A stretch of DNA of 64,000 bases from Pirellulales bacterium (GCA_022844125.1 JALHMI010000001.1:248001-312000), one strand, 5' to 3'. Shown: positions 7,984-18,439, counted from the stretch's first letter. Notes: generated from the letters alone by a model not told the origin. Numbers and translations are program-made.

Positions 7984-10263
7984 CTAGTTGGCGGGCTTTG
8001 CGGCTGCCAGGGGTCGCTGGCCGGGATGATACACCAGCTTTGCCCCGGCCAACACGTCCGGCCAGTCAAACAGGTCTGGTTTCAGCTTCTTCTCCGAAAG
8101 CAACTTCGCTTGATCGAAGAAATGCGGTGAATCGGGCTCGCCGCTTTGGCCAAAATTCAGAACGCTGGCGCTGCGAACCTTTGGACCGAACTCATAGACT
8201 GCCATGTAGCTGGTCCCTACGAGCCCGTACCGCTTGTTCATCGCCACGACGAACGGGATGTTGATCGAAGGCGAGTAGTACTGCGTGAATACCACGCCGA
8301 GCGGTCCCGGCGCCGCCATCAACGGCAGACTCGGCTTCTTGTCGTCAAATGCGATCTCCGTCAGGTCGGACAAGAACGGTTGCCGCTGCACACGGAACAA
8401 GTCGGCCCACTTCACGCGCCAGTCGCCATGTCGCGACTGCAGTTTACGGGCCGCGGCAATCAGAGCCTCGAACTGGCGCACGGGCCGATCTACATACGCT
8501 GGCAGCAAGTTCTCAGCCGGGTAGTCCATGCCGTACATCTCCTCGTACCACGCTTCGCATAACGTCGCCTGCGTGCTCTCGGGAGTAACGATGTAATCCC
8601 AGTCGAGCAGATGCGAAAGGTAGGGCTCGACGCGAGCCGCCAGCCCGGGGTCTGTTTTGCGAAGCTCTTCCAGCTCGCGTTCGTAGCCGGGCAGAGCCTC
8701 CTGCGGCCAATAGAGCTTCGTGTCGTAGGCCAACACCTTCATGTCTTCGAACTTCACATTGTGCAGGGCACTTAGGATTTGCCGTGATCGCTTCGCCCGA
8801 CGCTTATCTTCGAGTGCGTCCTCGACCATGTACGTCGGAAAGTCAGTGGACTGCGGATTCCCAGTTTCGCAGGTCGTGAACGGGCTGGAGTTACAGTTCT
8901 GCACATAACCGTCCGCCGGATTGACGAGCTGCGGTAGCTCCTTGACAGCGTGCAGCTCGCCCCACTCGGTGCGCGGATCGGCGCCGTCCACGGGCAGGCT
9001 CCAATTGAACTGCGGATCACGCCGCGGAATCAGCCCGTTGTACAGAAACATGATGTTGCCAGCCTTGTCGGCGTACAGCACGTTCATGATCGGAAACTGT
9101 TGCTGATCGAGCGCTCGGCGAAACTCTTCCAGGTTCTTGGCCCGTACGCATTCAAGTTGCTGCTTGAGCATGCGCACGCTGTCGAGCCCCGCGATTCTCG
9201 CGGCCAGGTAGTGCTGCTCGTCCTCCTTGACGACAATCGGTCCATGATGCGTCTTGCGGAGTTTAACAACGCGATTGACCAACCGATCGCCCTGCTTGAT
9301 GCGTATCGTCTCTGACCACTCGGTAGCCTCTCGATAGCCGTCGCCGTAACGATAGCGGAGCGGTTTAGCGGGATCGTCAAACGTCACCCGCCACACATCG
9401 GCGATGTCCGGTTCGTTGGTAGTGTACGTCCAACCCAGGTGCTCATTGTGACCAAGCGTGGGAACGCAATTGCCGTACATCGTAGCGCCGGCAAACGCCC
9501 ACCCTTCGTCGCTCTTGAGATGAGCCTCGTGCATTTGGGAAAAGCCAAACCACGGAAGATGCGGATTCACGAACAACATCGCATGGCCTGCGGCAGTTCG
9601 TTTCGGCGCAATGGCCCAGCCGTTCGAACCCGACATCGCCCAAATCTGGGCGTACGCGCGCGGCAGGTAGTTATTCGAGAGCCGGGTGTAGCGGAACGTC
9701 AATTCGAGAAACACCTGACGGCCGAAAGCCAGCACGTGCCAGGGCTCGAAATGCGTAATCAATCGTGGCCGCACTTCGGGATGTGTGGCCAGATAGTAAT
9801 TTAACCCCGTCACAAACGCCTGGCAGATCTCCTGATACTCCGGTTCAAGTTCCCGATAGCCGGCCCGAGAATTGGAGACCACCTCAAAGGCCCGGTTCAG
9901 CATGTCACTGTTGAGGCCGCGAGCGCCATGGACCTCGGAGTAGCGACCCAGCGCGAGGATGTAGGTGTCCTCGACCTGCCAGAAGTAGTCCTCGGCCTGG
10001 GCAAAAGCATAGCCGAACGCCACGTGACGATCGGTTTGGCCATGAATGTGCGGAACCCCCCAGGCGTCGCGATAGATGGTGACGCCTTCCGCCAGGCGAC
10101 AAGCACTATCGGTTTCCGCGGCGGTCATTTTCGCGGTTGGGTTGCCAATCGAACGCGCCACACCCACGGTCGCCTGCTCGTCGGCGAAAAGCAGATTCGC
10201 CATTGCCAACCACACTGCAGCGCAGAGCACGCCAACGTTAGTTCTAAGTCGAGATCCCGACAT
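7984..10263 (-). CDS. Penicillin acylase-family (Ntn-hydrolase) protein
   Basis: The start at 10263 is fixed by a strong AGGAGGGAG just upstream; a longer frame to 10290 lacks one. The 759-aa product has a signal peptide, then the alpha-chain region beginning VTIYRDAWGVPHIHGQTD. The autoproteolytic Ser is near residue 213 in MSGSNGWAIAP, and the large beta chain contains family landmarks such as GHNEHLGWTYTTNEPD. Members are periplasmic Ntn hydrolases that self-cleave and hydrolyse amides; known substrates include penicillin, glutaryl-cephalosporin and N-acyl-homoserine lactones (PvdQ/QuiP type). This one might be a quorum-quenching or lipopeptide acylase, but the acyl specificity cannot be read from sequence. 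Confidence 0.9.
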   Translation of the reverse strand: MSGSRLRTNVGVLCAAVWLAMANLLFADEQATVGVARSIGNPTAKMTAAETDSACRLAEGVTIYRDAWGVPHIHGQTDRHVAFGYAFAQAEDYFWQVEDTYILALGRYSEVHGARGLNSDMLNRAFEVVSNSRAGYRELEPEYQEICQAFVTGLNYYLATHPEVRPRLITHFEPWHVLAFGRQVFLELTFRYTRLSNNYLPRAYAQIWAMSGSNGWAIAPKRTAAGHAMLFVNPHLPWFGFSQMHEAHLKSDEGWAFAGATMYGNCVPTLGHNEHLGWTYTTNEPDIADVWRVTFDDPAKPLRYRYGDGYREATEWSETIRIKQGDRLVNRVVKLRKTHHGPIVVKEDEQHYLAARIAGLDSVRMLKQQLECVRAKNLEEFRRALDQQQFPIMNVLYADKAGNIMFLYNGLIPRRDPQFNWSLPVDGADPRTEWGELHAVKELPQLVNPADGYVQNCNSSPFTTCETGNPQSTDFPTYMVEDALEDKRRAKRSRQILSALHNVKFEDMKVLAYDTKLYWPQEALPGYERELEELRKTDPGLAARVEPYLSHLLDWDYIVTPESTQATLCEAWYEEMYGMDYPAENLLPAYVDRPVRQFEALIAAARKLQSRHGDWRVKWADLFRVQRQPFLSDLTEIAFDDKKPSLPLMAAPGPLGVVFTQYYSPSINIPFVVAMNKRYGLVGTSYMAVYEFGPKVRSASVLNFGQSGEPDSPHFFDQAKLLSEKKLKPDLFDWPDVLAGAKLVYHPGQRPLAAAKPAN

Positions 10264-10361
10264 GCTCACTCCCTCCTGGATGGCCCGCAATCGACGGGTC
10301 CTACCCTTCGCGCAACTGCCGTCATCAATAGCCGATGAAACGCGCCGGGTCGAGACCTCTG

Positions 10362-11246
10362 TCAGCCCCCCTGCGAAAGTGGCCCATACAGTTCTGGCCG
10401 TCGGAAGCGATACAAATACTCTGGCTCACCACGCGCGGCCGTCAAAGTCGCGGCCTCCAAATCGGCACAAATCAGGCCGCACTCTCCGCCGGGAGTATTC
10501 CACTCCGCCAGCATCTCGCCACGCGGCGAAACGATCATGCCTCCACCGGGAAACCGCTGCTCGACTCCCGCCCAGCTCACACGCCCCACATAGTTGCAGG
10601 CAATCACGAACACGCCGTTTTCCATCGCTCGCGCGCGGATCGCTCCGCTAGCCCAGGCTGCCCAACCCGCAGGCGTCGCCGGAGGCGGATCGGCCGCAAA
10701 CGGCATGAGCACGATTTCCACGTTCTGCACGGCCAGGAGCCGAGTCGACTCGGGTAACAGCGTGTCAAAACAGATGTTTGCGCCGATGCGTCCCAGACGG
10801 GTTTCGGCCACGACGGGCGGAGTGCCGCCATTGTAAAACGGCATCTCGAACATGGGGATATGCAACTTGCGCCAGTGGCCAACGATCCCCTCGGCACCTA
10901 CCAGCAGCTGACAGTTGTAGAGAAGATTGCCGGCATCCTCAAGGAGCCCAACGCTGAGCAGTAAATCATGTCGCGCGGCAATAGCCGCCAGCTTGCGCGT
11001 GGCCGGACAGTCGAGCGGTACCGCCAAGCGACGCGCATCGGCAAGCGCTTGCCGTAACCAGGTTTCGTGCTCGGCTGGCGGATGGTTGGGAATGAATCCC
11101 GTGAGAGAAAGTTCCGGAAACAAGACAAGCTGAGCGCCTGCCTGGGCTGCGTGTGAAGTCCACTGGTCGATCTTCTCCAGATTAGCCGAAAGCTCTCCGG
11201 GCCGCGTATCAACGGCCACGGCACAGGCGCGTACTCGCTCGATCAT
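10362..11246 (-). CDS. Carbon-nitrogen hydrolase (nitrilase superfamily)
   Basis: The 294-aa product from the ATG at 11246 (MIERVRACAVAVDTRPGEL) matches the size and N-terminus of nitrilase-superfamily amidases; the longer frame to 11435 has an unlikely N-terminus. The catalytic triad is visible: Glu in LVLFPELSLTG, Lys in GHWRKLHIP, and Cys in GANICFDTLLPES. No membrane segment is present, so it is cytoplasmic. Plausible substrates are omega-amides or N-carbamoyl compounds. It is transcribed in the same direction as, and 98 bases upstream of, the acylase gene. The two could form an amide-utilisation pair, but this is inference from position. Confidence 0.88.
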   Translation of the reverse strand: MIERVRACAVAVDTRPGELSANLEKIDQWTSHAAQAGAQLVLFPELSLTGFIPNHPPAEHETWLRQALADARRLAVPLDCPATRKLAAIAARHDLLLSVGLLEDAGNLLYNCQLLVGAEGIVGHWRKLHIPMFEMPFYNGGTPPVVAETRLGRIGANICFDTLLPESTRLLAVQNVEIVLMPFAADPPPATPAGWAAWASGAIRARAMENGVFVIACNYVGRVSWAGVEQRFPGGGMIVSPRGEMLAEWNTPGGECGLICADLEAATLTAARGEPEYLYRFRRPELYGPLSQGG

Positions 11247-11446
11247 GGGCGCAACCGCAATAACTTCCCGGCGAATCCGTGAAGGTTCAAGTGTGACACG
11301 ATACTGTAGTTCGGACAGGGCTCCTCCGATTCTACCACTAATAGGGCCCGTTCCGCACGTCGTCGCAGCTTCCAACATGTGGTAAGCTGGAGTTAAGGCT
11401 CTGAAAGGCCCGTTCGCTTCGCCCCCGCAATTCATGCGAGATACTC

Positions 11447-11752
11447 ATGGAAAATCAAGGCAAAACCTTTACCGGCGCGACGGAAGTCATCGACGGAAAT
11501 CAATACAACGAATGCAGTTTCCACAACTGCCGCCTGATTTATCGCGGTGGTGAAATGCCGCGCATCAGCGGCTGCCATTTTGAGAATTGCCAATGGCAGT
11601 TTGAGGAAGCGGCCGAGCGAACGCTGATCTTCATGCGTCAGCTCTATCACGGCATGGGCACCGGCGGCGCACAGTTGATCGAGGCCACATTGGCCCAGCT
11701 TCGCCAACCGCTTGCGCCTCCAGCCGAAGGCGCGCAGCCGGCTAACAACTAA
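11447..11752 (+). CDS. Conserved-looking small protein with Cys/Asn repeats
   Basis: This is a 101-aa protein with no signal peptide. The N-terminal half reads like two or three turns of a right-handed beta-helix: EVIDGNQYNECSFHNCRLIYRG and MPRISGCHFENCQWQFEEA, with spaced Asn/Cys/Phe positions reminiscent of pentapeptide-repeat coils. The C-terminal half has a helix and a Pro-rich end. I recall similar short proteins in other bacteria but no functional name, so I leave it unassigned. It is divergent from the nitrilase gene, separated by 200 bases. Confidence 0.65.
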   Translation: MENQGKTFTGATEVIDGNQYNECSFHNCRLIYRGGEMPRISGCHFENCQWQFEEAAERTLIFMRQLYHGMGTGGAQLIEATLAQLRQPLAPPAEGAQPANN

Positions 11753-11780
11753 CTGGTTTAACGCGATTCCACGCGGACGG

Positions 11781-13616
11781 TTAGAGTGTCTCCAGAAACG
11801 CGATCAGGTCGGCTCGCTCCCGGTCTGTGAGTTCGCGCGTACCGGAAACCTTTGCCGGACTGTGTAGATCGGTGAGCAGTTCGTCAAGCGATCGCGCTCG
11901 CCCGTGATGCAAGTAACCGGTGCGATTCGCGATGCCCAGCAGCGTGGGCGTATTGTATCCCTCGAAGTTGTCGTATTCAGAGCCCAGTCCGACGTCGTGA
12001 ATCTCACCGTCGGTATAGCTGGGCGCGATGTGGCAGCTTGCACAGTTGGCAACTTGGCCCGTAAAAATGTCGCGGCCGCGTTCTACGGCCTCAGTATCGG
12101 CTGGGGGACGCGCGCCTCGATCTCCTTCGAGTGTCTTCAGATAGGCCACAAGCTCCAGGACTTCATCATCTGAAGGCCGGGGCCCTTGCATGGTCTCGAT
12201 CAGGCTGCGATGCACGGCCTCCGGCAGGCTCTTCTGCCAGCCATGCCAGAACCAGGGCCCCGTATGCTGGATGTTTCGCAGTGTGAGCACCATTTTGAAG
12301 GTGTTGTCGGACATGTCGTTCCGAGTGTCGATCGTCACGGCGTTGGTGTGCCCTTCGTAGTGGCAACTGTGGCAGCTATACCAACCGTCAGTGCTGCGAT
12401 GGGCATCGAAGAAAATCGCTTCACCGCGGCGCGCCAGGGACGGTTCAACCTCTCCGCCAAGTATTAGTTCGCGTTCGACTTTGCGTTCCGCAACATCGAC
12501 CACCTGGACTTTATTTGTCAGGTAATTGGCCACCAGCACATGCTCGCCGCTGGGATCAAAGCGGACCGCCATCGGTCGTCCACCGAGCGGAATTCGGATG
12601 AAACTCTCGGTATCCGCGGCAAGCTCCGGCTTGATGTGATCGCCCGGACCATCTGGGCGCAGATCCAGCGCTGCGATGCGGAGCAAGACGAGTTCGTGAG
12701 TGCCCGACGCGGTAAGGGCTGCCCACTGGCCATCGGGACTGAGCGCCATGCCGTGCGGATCCGCGACAGCCTTGCCGCGTGGGTCAATCGCAATTGCTTC
12801 GCGCCGGGCGACCTTGTCCAACCTCACCCGTGCAAGGCGATTTCCCAGCACCCAACCTTCCTGGATGTTGCGCTTGGTGATGGGCCGATCGGCATAGACC
12901 ATCCAGGGGAAGTAGGCGTACTGTCCGTCGCTGGATGCCGCGAGGTGGCCAATGTTCAGACCGACGAACCTCGTTTGGAACGCCGTTTCCTGCCGTGCGG
13001 TGTCGACGACCCAGATGCCGCCATCGCCGCTGCAACCCACGGCCAGGCGAGAGCCATCCGGCGTCAGGCACAGGTAGCGGGGCCACTTGCCCACGGGAAT
13101 GCGTGCGACGACCTCGCGCGCAGCCAGTTCGACCACGGCTACTTGGTTTGCCCCTTCGAGCGCGACGTAGGCCAGCTTTCCATCTGGCGATGCGGCAACG
13201 CCATGCGGTTGGTATCCGAGCAACACGGCGCCAGCCGGAATCAATCGCTCGCCGCTTCGTGCGAGGACGACCAGTTCGCCGCCCTGGGTAGTCGTGACGA
13301 GCGCATACCGCTCGTCCGGAGTGAATGCAACCGCCGCCGGCCGCCGTGAAACGGCGACTTCGTCCAATATCGCGCCATCGGACACTCGGAGCAGGGAGAC
13401 GCTATCTGACGTCTGATTGGCGGTAAGGGCCAGCGCTCCATCGGCCGAAAGGACCAGGTCAACGGGCGAGCGATCGCCGCCGATCTTGCTGGGGGTCGAT
13501 GCTGACGCCGTTTCATGATCTCGGTCTGGCGAAATGGCCAGACCAAGCTGCCAGACTCCCTGCAGGGCGAAAGTCATCGCCAAACCCAGAACAATTTGCC
13601 GCCGGTGGTTCATCAT
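11781..13616 (-). CDS. Exported beta-propeller dihaem cytochrome c protein
   Basis: Two adjacent ATGs (13616 and 13613) follow GGAGG; either is possible. The 611-aa product has a signal peptide, then a YVTN/YncE-like seven-bladed propeller over about residues 45-390, with repeats such as VDLVLSADGALALTANQTSDSVSLL, here quoted in part, and HGVAASPDGKLAYV. A C-terminal cytochrome c part carries two CXXCH haem sites: CHSCH near residue 414 and CASCH near residue 522. The layout resembles the dihaem peroxidase/MauG-like C-terminal half fused to a propeller, common in planctomycetes. It probably works in periplasmic electron transfer or oxidation of an unknown substrate. Confidence 0.85.
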   Translation of the reverse strand: MMNHRRQIVLGLAMTFALQGVWQLGLAISPDRDHETASASTPSKIGGDRSPVDLVLSADGALALTANQTSDSVSLLRVSDGAILDEVAVSRRPAAVAFTPDERYALVTTTQGGELVVLARSGERLIPAGAVLLGYQPHGVAASPDGKLAYVALEGANQVAVVELAAREVVARIPVGKWPRYLCLTPDGSRLAVGCSGDGGIWVVDTARQETAFQTRFVGLNIGHLAASSDGQYAYFPWMVYADRPITKRNIQEGWVLGNRLARVRLDKVARREAIAIDPRGKAVADPHGMALSPDGQWAALTASGTHELVLLRIAALDLRPDGPGDHIKPELAADTESFIRIPLGGRPMAVRFDPSGEHVLVANYLTNKVQVVDVAERKVERELILGGEVEPSLARRGEAIFFDAHRSTDGWYSCHSCHYEGHTNAVTIDTRNDMSDNTFKMVLTLRNIQHTGPWFWHGWQKSLPEAVHRSLIETMQGPRPSDDEVLELVAYLKTLEGDRGARPPADTEAVERGRDIFTGQVANCASCHIAPSYTDGEIHDVGLGSEYDNFEGYNTPTLLGIANRTGYLHHGRARSLDELLTDLHSPAKVSGTRELTDRERADLIAFLETL

Positions 13617-13740
13617 CAGCCTCCGCTATTGCGAGCCGCGGCCAGGGGGGTATTCTCGTGCGGCCAATTATCGCCGCTGGCGCCAGATGGGGCAATCGCG
13701 CCCTTGAGAGACAGACAAACCTGCCGGCCTTCACCCCCTG

Positions 13741-13779
13741 AAAAAAATCGAGGCCGCCAGCCGGCAGTCTTACGGCGGG
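13741..13779 (-). terminator. Candidate intrinsic terminator of the Calx-beta gene
   Basis: Reading the minus strand after the stop at 13817, CCGCC (13778-13774) pairs with GGCGG (13758-13754), followed by CCTCGA and a run of seven T (13747-13741). A second 8-bp inverted repeat, CTGCCGGC/GCCGGCAG at 13721-13728 and 13760-13767, spans the same T-run. The fold is modest but correctly placed. Confidence 0.45.
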
Positions 13780-13816
13780 CAGCCCCGAATGGGTCACATG
13801 GATGGCGACACAAACC

Positions 13817-16800
13817 TTATGAGAGCAACGCTTCGAGCAGCCACTCGGCATCTTCCGAGAAGGCGTCTTCCGAAGCCCCGTCCTCATTGTCATCATTGGC
13901 AACCAGCGGATCGGCCTCGGGTGCAGCGGCCATCGGAATGGCAAACCGGTTGAAACCAGTCGACCCACCGCCCGAAGAGCCCGAATTCGAGCCGTTCGCT
14001 GACAAACCGCCGCTCGAGCCGCCGGTGCTCGAAGAGTTGGGTAAGTTCACGGCGCTCGGCGTAGAGTACTCGATCACCACATTCGGGTTCGAACCAGTAA
14101 TCTTGAGGAAGTAAGTATCCCCCAGAGTTCCGTTGTAGAACAGGACCGAACCGGTAGCCGAGGGGGCCGAGAGGGCGACTTCCTCCATCCGGTTGTTGTA
14201 GAGCTTCATAAACACCGAACCGCCGGCGGCGTTGTACAGGGCGTCAATCTGTCGGAGTCCGTCCCAGGCGCCATCGAACGAAACCCACACGTCGCCTGTC
14301 CGTAAGTCGAGAACAGTGCCCGGCGCGTCGATCGTGGGCATGAATCCGCCGCCTACGACAGCCGAGGCGAACAGCGCCCTGCGGTTGAGGAACACCGAGA
14401 GGAACTCGCTACGAATTCCGCGTTCGCCGAATTGATAACCAGACTCGGCCTCGCTGGGCGAGAGCACGATACCCGTGAACTCATCGTTCAGCGCAGACTC
14501 CACACCAAACCGCGTATCGCGGCCGTCATTGTAGAAGCCAGGCTGGGTTTGCTTGAGCGAGTACGTGCCGGGAATTAGTCCGACGAATGTAAAGGATCCG
14601 TCGGCGCCAGTGAGCAGGCTTTGACTTACGCCGCTCTGCGTATTGGTGGCGGTGACAATCGAACCCTGGATGCCCGTTTCATTGGCGTCCTTGAGGCCGT
14701 TGTTGTTCATATCGACGTAGACATAGCCCGAGATGCCGGCGGGCGGAACATCGATGATCGTGCCAGTGCCCTGCGCAGTTCCAAGTGTCGAGTTGAGCGG
14801 GTTGCTGAGCACGAGCTGGAATGTTTCGTTGGTTTCCAGCACGATGTCGCCCGAAGTCGGCACGGTCACACTTTGCTGCGTCACGCCAGGTGCGAACGTC
14901 AGCGTACCTGAAACTGGCGTGTAGTCGACGCCCGAGGTAGCAGTGCCGCTGCTCGAGGTGGAGTAGGCCACGGTAACCGTCTTGCCGCTAGGCGCTGAGA
15001 GGCTGACGTTAAACACGACATCCTGACCTTCGTCCGCCGATCCACTCGACACCGAAACGCTCACCGGAACATCGTCATCGATGATTGTGCCGGTACCGGC
15101 CGCAGCCGAGAGTTCGGCGCCCGTCGGATTGCTCAGTACGAGCGAGAACGTTTCGTCCGGCTCGTCGAGAGTGTCGTTGGTGATCTGGACAGTCACGAGT
15201 TGCACGGTGGTACCGGGAACAAACGTGAGTGTTCCGCTAGTAGCGGTGAAATCCTGACCGGCGGTCGCCGTGCCATTCTGGGTGCTGAACACCACAGTGG
15301 CTGTCTCATTGCTAGGCAGAAAGCGGGTCACGGTGAAGACCATCGTACCTGCGTTTTCATTCACCTGAGCATCGGCCACCGTGATCACGTTGGAGCCGAT
15401 GTTCACTTCGCGATCCTGGACCGTAATCTGCGACGAGGGCACGGGCGCCGCATTGGGCGATCCGTACAGCAACGTGAAGTGATCTTCGTCCAGATCGGCT
15501 TCGTCCACCGAGCCATCAAAGTTCACCAGGCCGACGTCGGTCGCGCGGAACAGAACCTTATAGAGCAGCAGTTCGGTATTGGCCGGGACCGGTGGTCCAG
15601 CGATTCTTCCGAACGCGCCAAAGTCGTTCAACAGGCCCGGTTCAAAATCCGAGAACGTAAAGGTGGCACTGTAGAACGTGCCGAACATCAGCGTGCTCGG
15701 GTCGACATCCAGCAAGGCTTCGTCGTAAGTGACGTCGAGGAATGCCTGAGCCACGCCGGTTGCGTTACCCTGTACGTCCTGAACGTAAACCTCGAGGAAG
15801 AATTCGTCGCCCACATCCAATTGCTGATTGAGCGGAATCTCGTTATCAAGTGTGTCTCTGAGGGCCAGCCGATAGGATACGCTGCTGCCATCGTCATTGA
15901 CGATCGTGCCGGTGCCCAGGCTGTTAAAGATGGGTACGCCCGTGGCTTCCGAGAGCTTGACGCGGAAAGTCTCGTTGGGTTCGACGTCCGTGTCGCCATT
16001 GACGAGTACTGCCACCAATTGTGAAGTACTCCCAGGGGCAAAGGTCACGGTGCCCACTGTCTGCTGGTAGTCACCATCGGAGATCGTGGCCGTAAGATCT
16101 TCCGTGCCATACACCACTGTGACGGTGTCTTGCGACGGTCGCGAGAGCGAAACCGTGAACACGGCGTTGCTCGTGCCGCCGTTGCCTTCGACGACGACCG
16201 CGTCGGAGATCGAAAGTCCCTGCGTAATAATCGTGCCCACGGCCAAATCGTCGCCAATAATCACGCCCGGCGGAGTGACGCTCGACAGGTTCAAGAAGAA
16301 CGACTGATCGGGCTTAGGTCCGCTGCTGCTGAGGATGGTGACTGTGACGGTTTGGCTGCGAGGTCCGTCGGGCAAGAATAGCAGATTGCCGGTCGCCTGC
16401 AGATAGTCGACGCCGGCGGTTGCCGTGCCGTTGCTGGTCGCATAGCCAACCGACACCGGCTGAGTCGCCAGCCCGCTCAATGTCACCGTGAACACGGCCG
16501 TGGTCGGATTTGCGCCGGCCGCGACGCTCACGTCGTTCTGGACGCTGATTGTCGCCGGTCCGTCATCGTCGACAATCGTCAGGGTAGCGGAGTCGGAACT
16601 TGTGGAGCCCGAGATCGCGTTGACGTTGAGTGTGAAAGATTCGTTCGCTTCGGTCATCTCGTCACCCAGCACCTGGACCGTCACCAGCTTCGTGGTTTCG
16701 CCCGGCGCGAAGGTGAGCGTGCCGCTCACGGCGTTGTAGTCACCATTGGCGACCTTAGCTGTACCATCTTGCGTTGCGTATGTGACGAGGACCTGTTCGG

Positions 16801-18439
16801 CGGATATTTCCGAGAGGCTCACCGTGAAGACGTAGTCTTCTGAACCCGAATTGCCTTCGTCTGCCTGAATGTCCGGACCGACAGACACTTCGACACCCGT
16901 CAGCGCCGGGTTGATCACGATCACGGCCTGACCGGTGGCGATCTCGGCGTTGAACGAGGGAGAGCTCAAATTGACGAAGAATTGTTCGACCGCTTCGACG
17001 GTCGTGTCGCCGAGGATCGTGACCGGAACGACTTGCGTCAGCGGCGCGCCAGGGTTGAAGGTCAGCGTGCCGCTGGTGGCGGTGTAGTCTGAACCCGCCG
17101 CGGCCGAATCGTTGGCCATCGAGTACAGCACGGTGACCGCGCCCGCGGGCGGCGATGCCAGCGTTACGGTGAAAGAGGCTTGCGTGGTGCTGCCAGCGAC
17201 GGCGTCGACCTGGCTGCCGGTGATCGAGAGCGATCCGAGGATGTCGTCATTCAGGATTGTCCCCAAACCGCTTGCGTCAGCCAGATCGGTGTTAGCGCTG
17301 TTGCCCGATAGGTTGACGGTAAAAGTCTCGTTAGATTCGACGTTCTGGTCGCCCTTGACGGTGACACTGATCACGGCGGTGGTTTGACCAGGTGCGAAGG
17401 TCAGGGTGCCGCTGGTGGCCGTGTAGTCGCCGGGGGCAACCGCGGTACCATTGCTGGTGGCAAACGCAACGGTAGCCTGCTCAGCCAGTGCTTCCGACAG
17501 CGTGACCGTGAACAGGAATGCGTTGTCGGCGTTTGTTTCCGATTGAGTAACGTCCGAGATCGAGAACTGGGGCACGCTTGTGCCGATGATCTCGAGCGTG
17601 TCGCCCACAAATACGACATTCTCCGGCGGCAGAGGCGTCGTTGCGGTATAGACGCCATTAACGTGATCCAGATCGGTGGTGTCCAACGTGGGCGTGAACG
17701 TCTGAACGCCGGCGGCCGTCGCGGTCAGCACGACGCTAAACAGGAACTGCGGGGCGTTGCCTGGCCCCGTCAGATTGCCCGAGCCGGCAAAGCCGATCAC
17801 CCGCCCCTGTGCAAGGGTGAAGTCGGACGACAGGTTGAAGAACGAGCCAACCTCGGGAGTTTGTGAAGTATTGATCGACGACAAACTTGAATTGAAGAAG
17901 ATGTCCGTGGCGGCCGAGTTCACCCCGCGGAAATTCGGATTCGTCGGAGCCGGATCGCGAATATCTTGAACGATCGTCTGCAGCTTAAACTGCTGACCGA
18001 CGGAGATTTGCGTGATCTCGTTGCCACTCAAGTCTGTCACGACGGTGCTGATCCGCAGGATCGGTTCGGCCAAGAGCTGATTGATTACCGCCAACGCATC
18101 CGCCGTATTCACCCGGCCATCACCCGTGACATCCACGTACGACGGACGCGGCGCGCCTGCCAGCGAAGACAACGGCGTGGCCTGGTCGACCGAAAGTCCC
18201 CGCGCGCCATTCCGCAACAGATCGTTGAACACCGCGAGCAGGTCGCTGGTGTTCAACCGCTGGTCGAAGTTGACGTCCGCCGGATAGAGCGTGTTGTGCC
18301 AGCCCGAGACGATGTCGCCGGCCAACATTTCGCGACGTTCCAGCAGTTCAAGCGTTCCCGTGCGACGACCCAGGCTCAAACGGCGCGTGGCGGCAGGTCG
18401 GCGGGTTGAAGTCGCGCGGCGACGGCGGTTCAGTTTCAT
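13817..18439 (-). CDS. Giant secreted Calx-beta/dockerin protein
   Basis: The 1540-aa product starts with an Arg-rich leader and a LEPR-XLL-type motif (LELLERREMLAGD), the export signature of very large planctomycete exoproteins. A dockerin-like pair follows at about residues 53-125 (DVNFDQRLNTSDLLAVFNDL and DVTGDGRVNTADALAVINQL), with Ca-binding Asp/Asn positions intact. Next comes a cohesin-like beta domain. Seven Calx-beta repeats can be counted (typical signature SGTLTFAPG... then NETFxVxLS ... GTIxNDD), with a second cohesin-like domain between the fifth and sixth. An SdrD-B-like domain (GYVYVDMNNNGLKDANETG) sits near residue 1232. The C-terminus is Ser/Gly-rich then acidic. The role is probably cell-surface adhesion or matrix scaffold, stabilised by calcium. 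Confidence 0.88.
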   Translation of the reverse strand: MKLNRRRRATSTRRPAATRRLSLGRRTGTLELLERREMLAGDIVSGWHNTLYPADVNFDQRLNTSDLLAVFNDLLRNGARGLSVDQATPLSSLAGAPRPSYVDVTGDGRVNTADALAVINQLLAEPILRISTVVTDLSGNEITQISVGQQFKLQTIVQDIRDPAPTNPNFRGVNSAATDIFFNSSLSSINTSQTPEVGSFFNLSSDFTLAQGRVIGFAGSGNLTGPGNAPQFLFSVVLTATAAGVQTFTPTLDTTDLDHVNGVYTATTPLPPENVVFVGDTLEIIGTSVPQFSISDVTQSETNADNAFLFTVTLSEALAEQATVAFATSNGTAVAPGDYTATSGTLTFAPGQTTAVISVTVKGDQNVESNETFTVNLSGNSANTDLADASGLGTILNDDILGSLSITGSQVDAVAGSTTQASFTVTLASPPAGAVTVLYSMANDSAAAGSDYTATSGTLTFNPGAPLTQVVPVTILGDTTVEAVEQFFVNLSSPSFNAEIATGQAVIVINPALTGVEVSVGPDIQADEGNSGSEDYVFTVSLSEISAEQVLVTYATQDGTAKVANGDYNAVSGTLTFAPGETTKLVTVQVLGDEMTEANESFTLNVNAISGSTSSDSATLTIVDDDGPATISVQNDVSVAAGANPTTAVFTVTLSGLATQPVSVGYATSNGTATAGVDYLQATGNLLFLPDGPRSQTVTVTILSSSGPKPDQSFFLNLSSVTPPGVIIGDDLAVGTIITQGLSISDAVVVEGNGGTSNAVFTVSLSRPSQDTVTVVYGTEDLTATISDGDYQQTVGTVTFAPGSTSQLVAVLVNGDTDVEPNETFRVKLSEATGVPIFNSLGTGTIVNDDGSSVSYRLALRDTLDNEIPLNQQLDVGDEFFLEVYVQDVQGNATGVAQAFLDVTYDEALLDVDPSTLMFGTFYSATFTFSDFEPGLLNDFGAFGRIAGPPVPANTELLLYKVLFRATDVGLVNFDGSVDEADLDEDHFTLLYGSPNAAPVPSSQITVQDREVNIGSNVITVADAQVNENAGTMVFTVTRFLPSNETATVVFSTQNGTATAGQDFTATSGTLTFVPGTTVQLVTVQITNDTLDEPDETFSLVLSNPTGAELSAAAGTGTIIDDDVPVSVSVSSGSADEGQDVVFNVSLSAPSGKTVTVAYSTSSSGTATSGVDYTPVSGTLTFAPGVTQQSVTVPTSGDIVLETNETFQLVLSNPLNSTLGTAQGTGTIIDVPPAGISGYVYVDMNNNGLKDANETGIQGSIVTATNTQSGVSQSLLTGADGSFTFVGLIPGTYSLKQTQPGFYNDGRDTRFGVESALNDEFTGIVLSPSEAESGYQFGERGIRSEFLSVFLNRRALFASAVVGGGFMPTIDAPGTVLDLRTGDVWVSFDGAWDGLRQIDALYNAAGGSVFMKLYNNRMEEVALSAPSATGSVLFYNGTLGDTYFLKITGSNPNVVIEYSTPSAVNLPNSSSTGGSSGGLSANGSNSGSSGGGSTGFNRFAIPMAAAPEADPLVANDDNEDGASEDAFSEDAEWLLEALLS

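Noticed and set aside
12540-13349. 269-codon open frame on the plus strand
   Set aside because: It is antisense to the cytochrome/propeller gene and has no motif or ribosome site.
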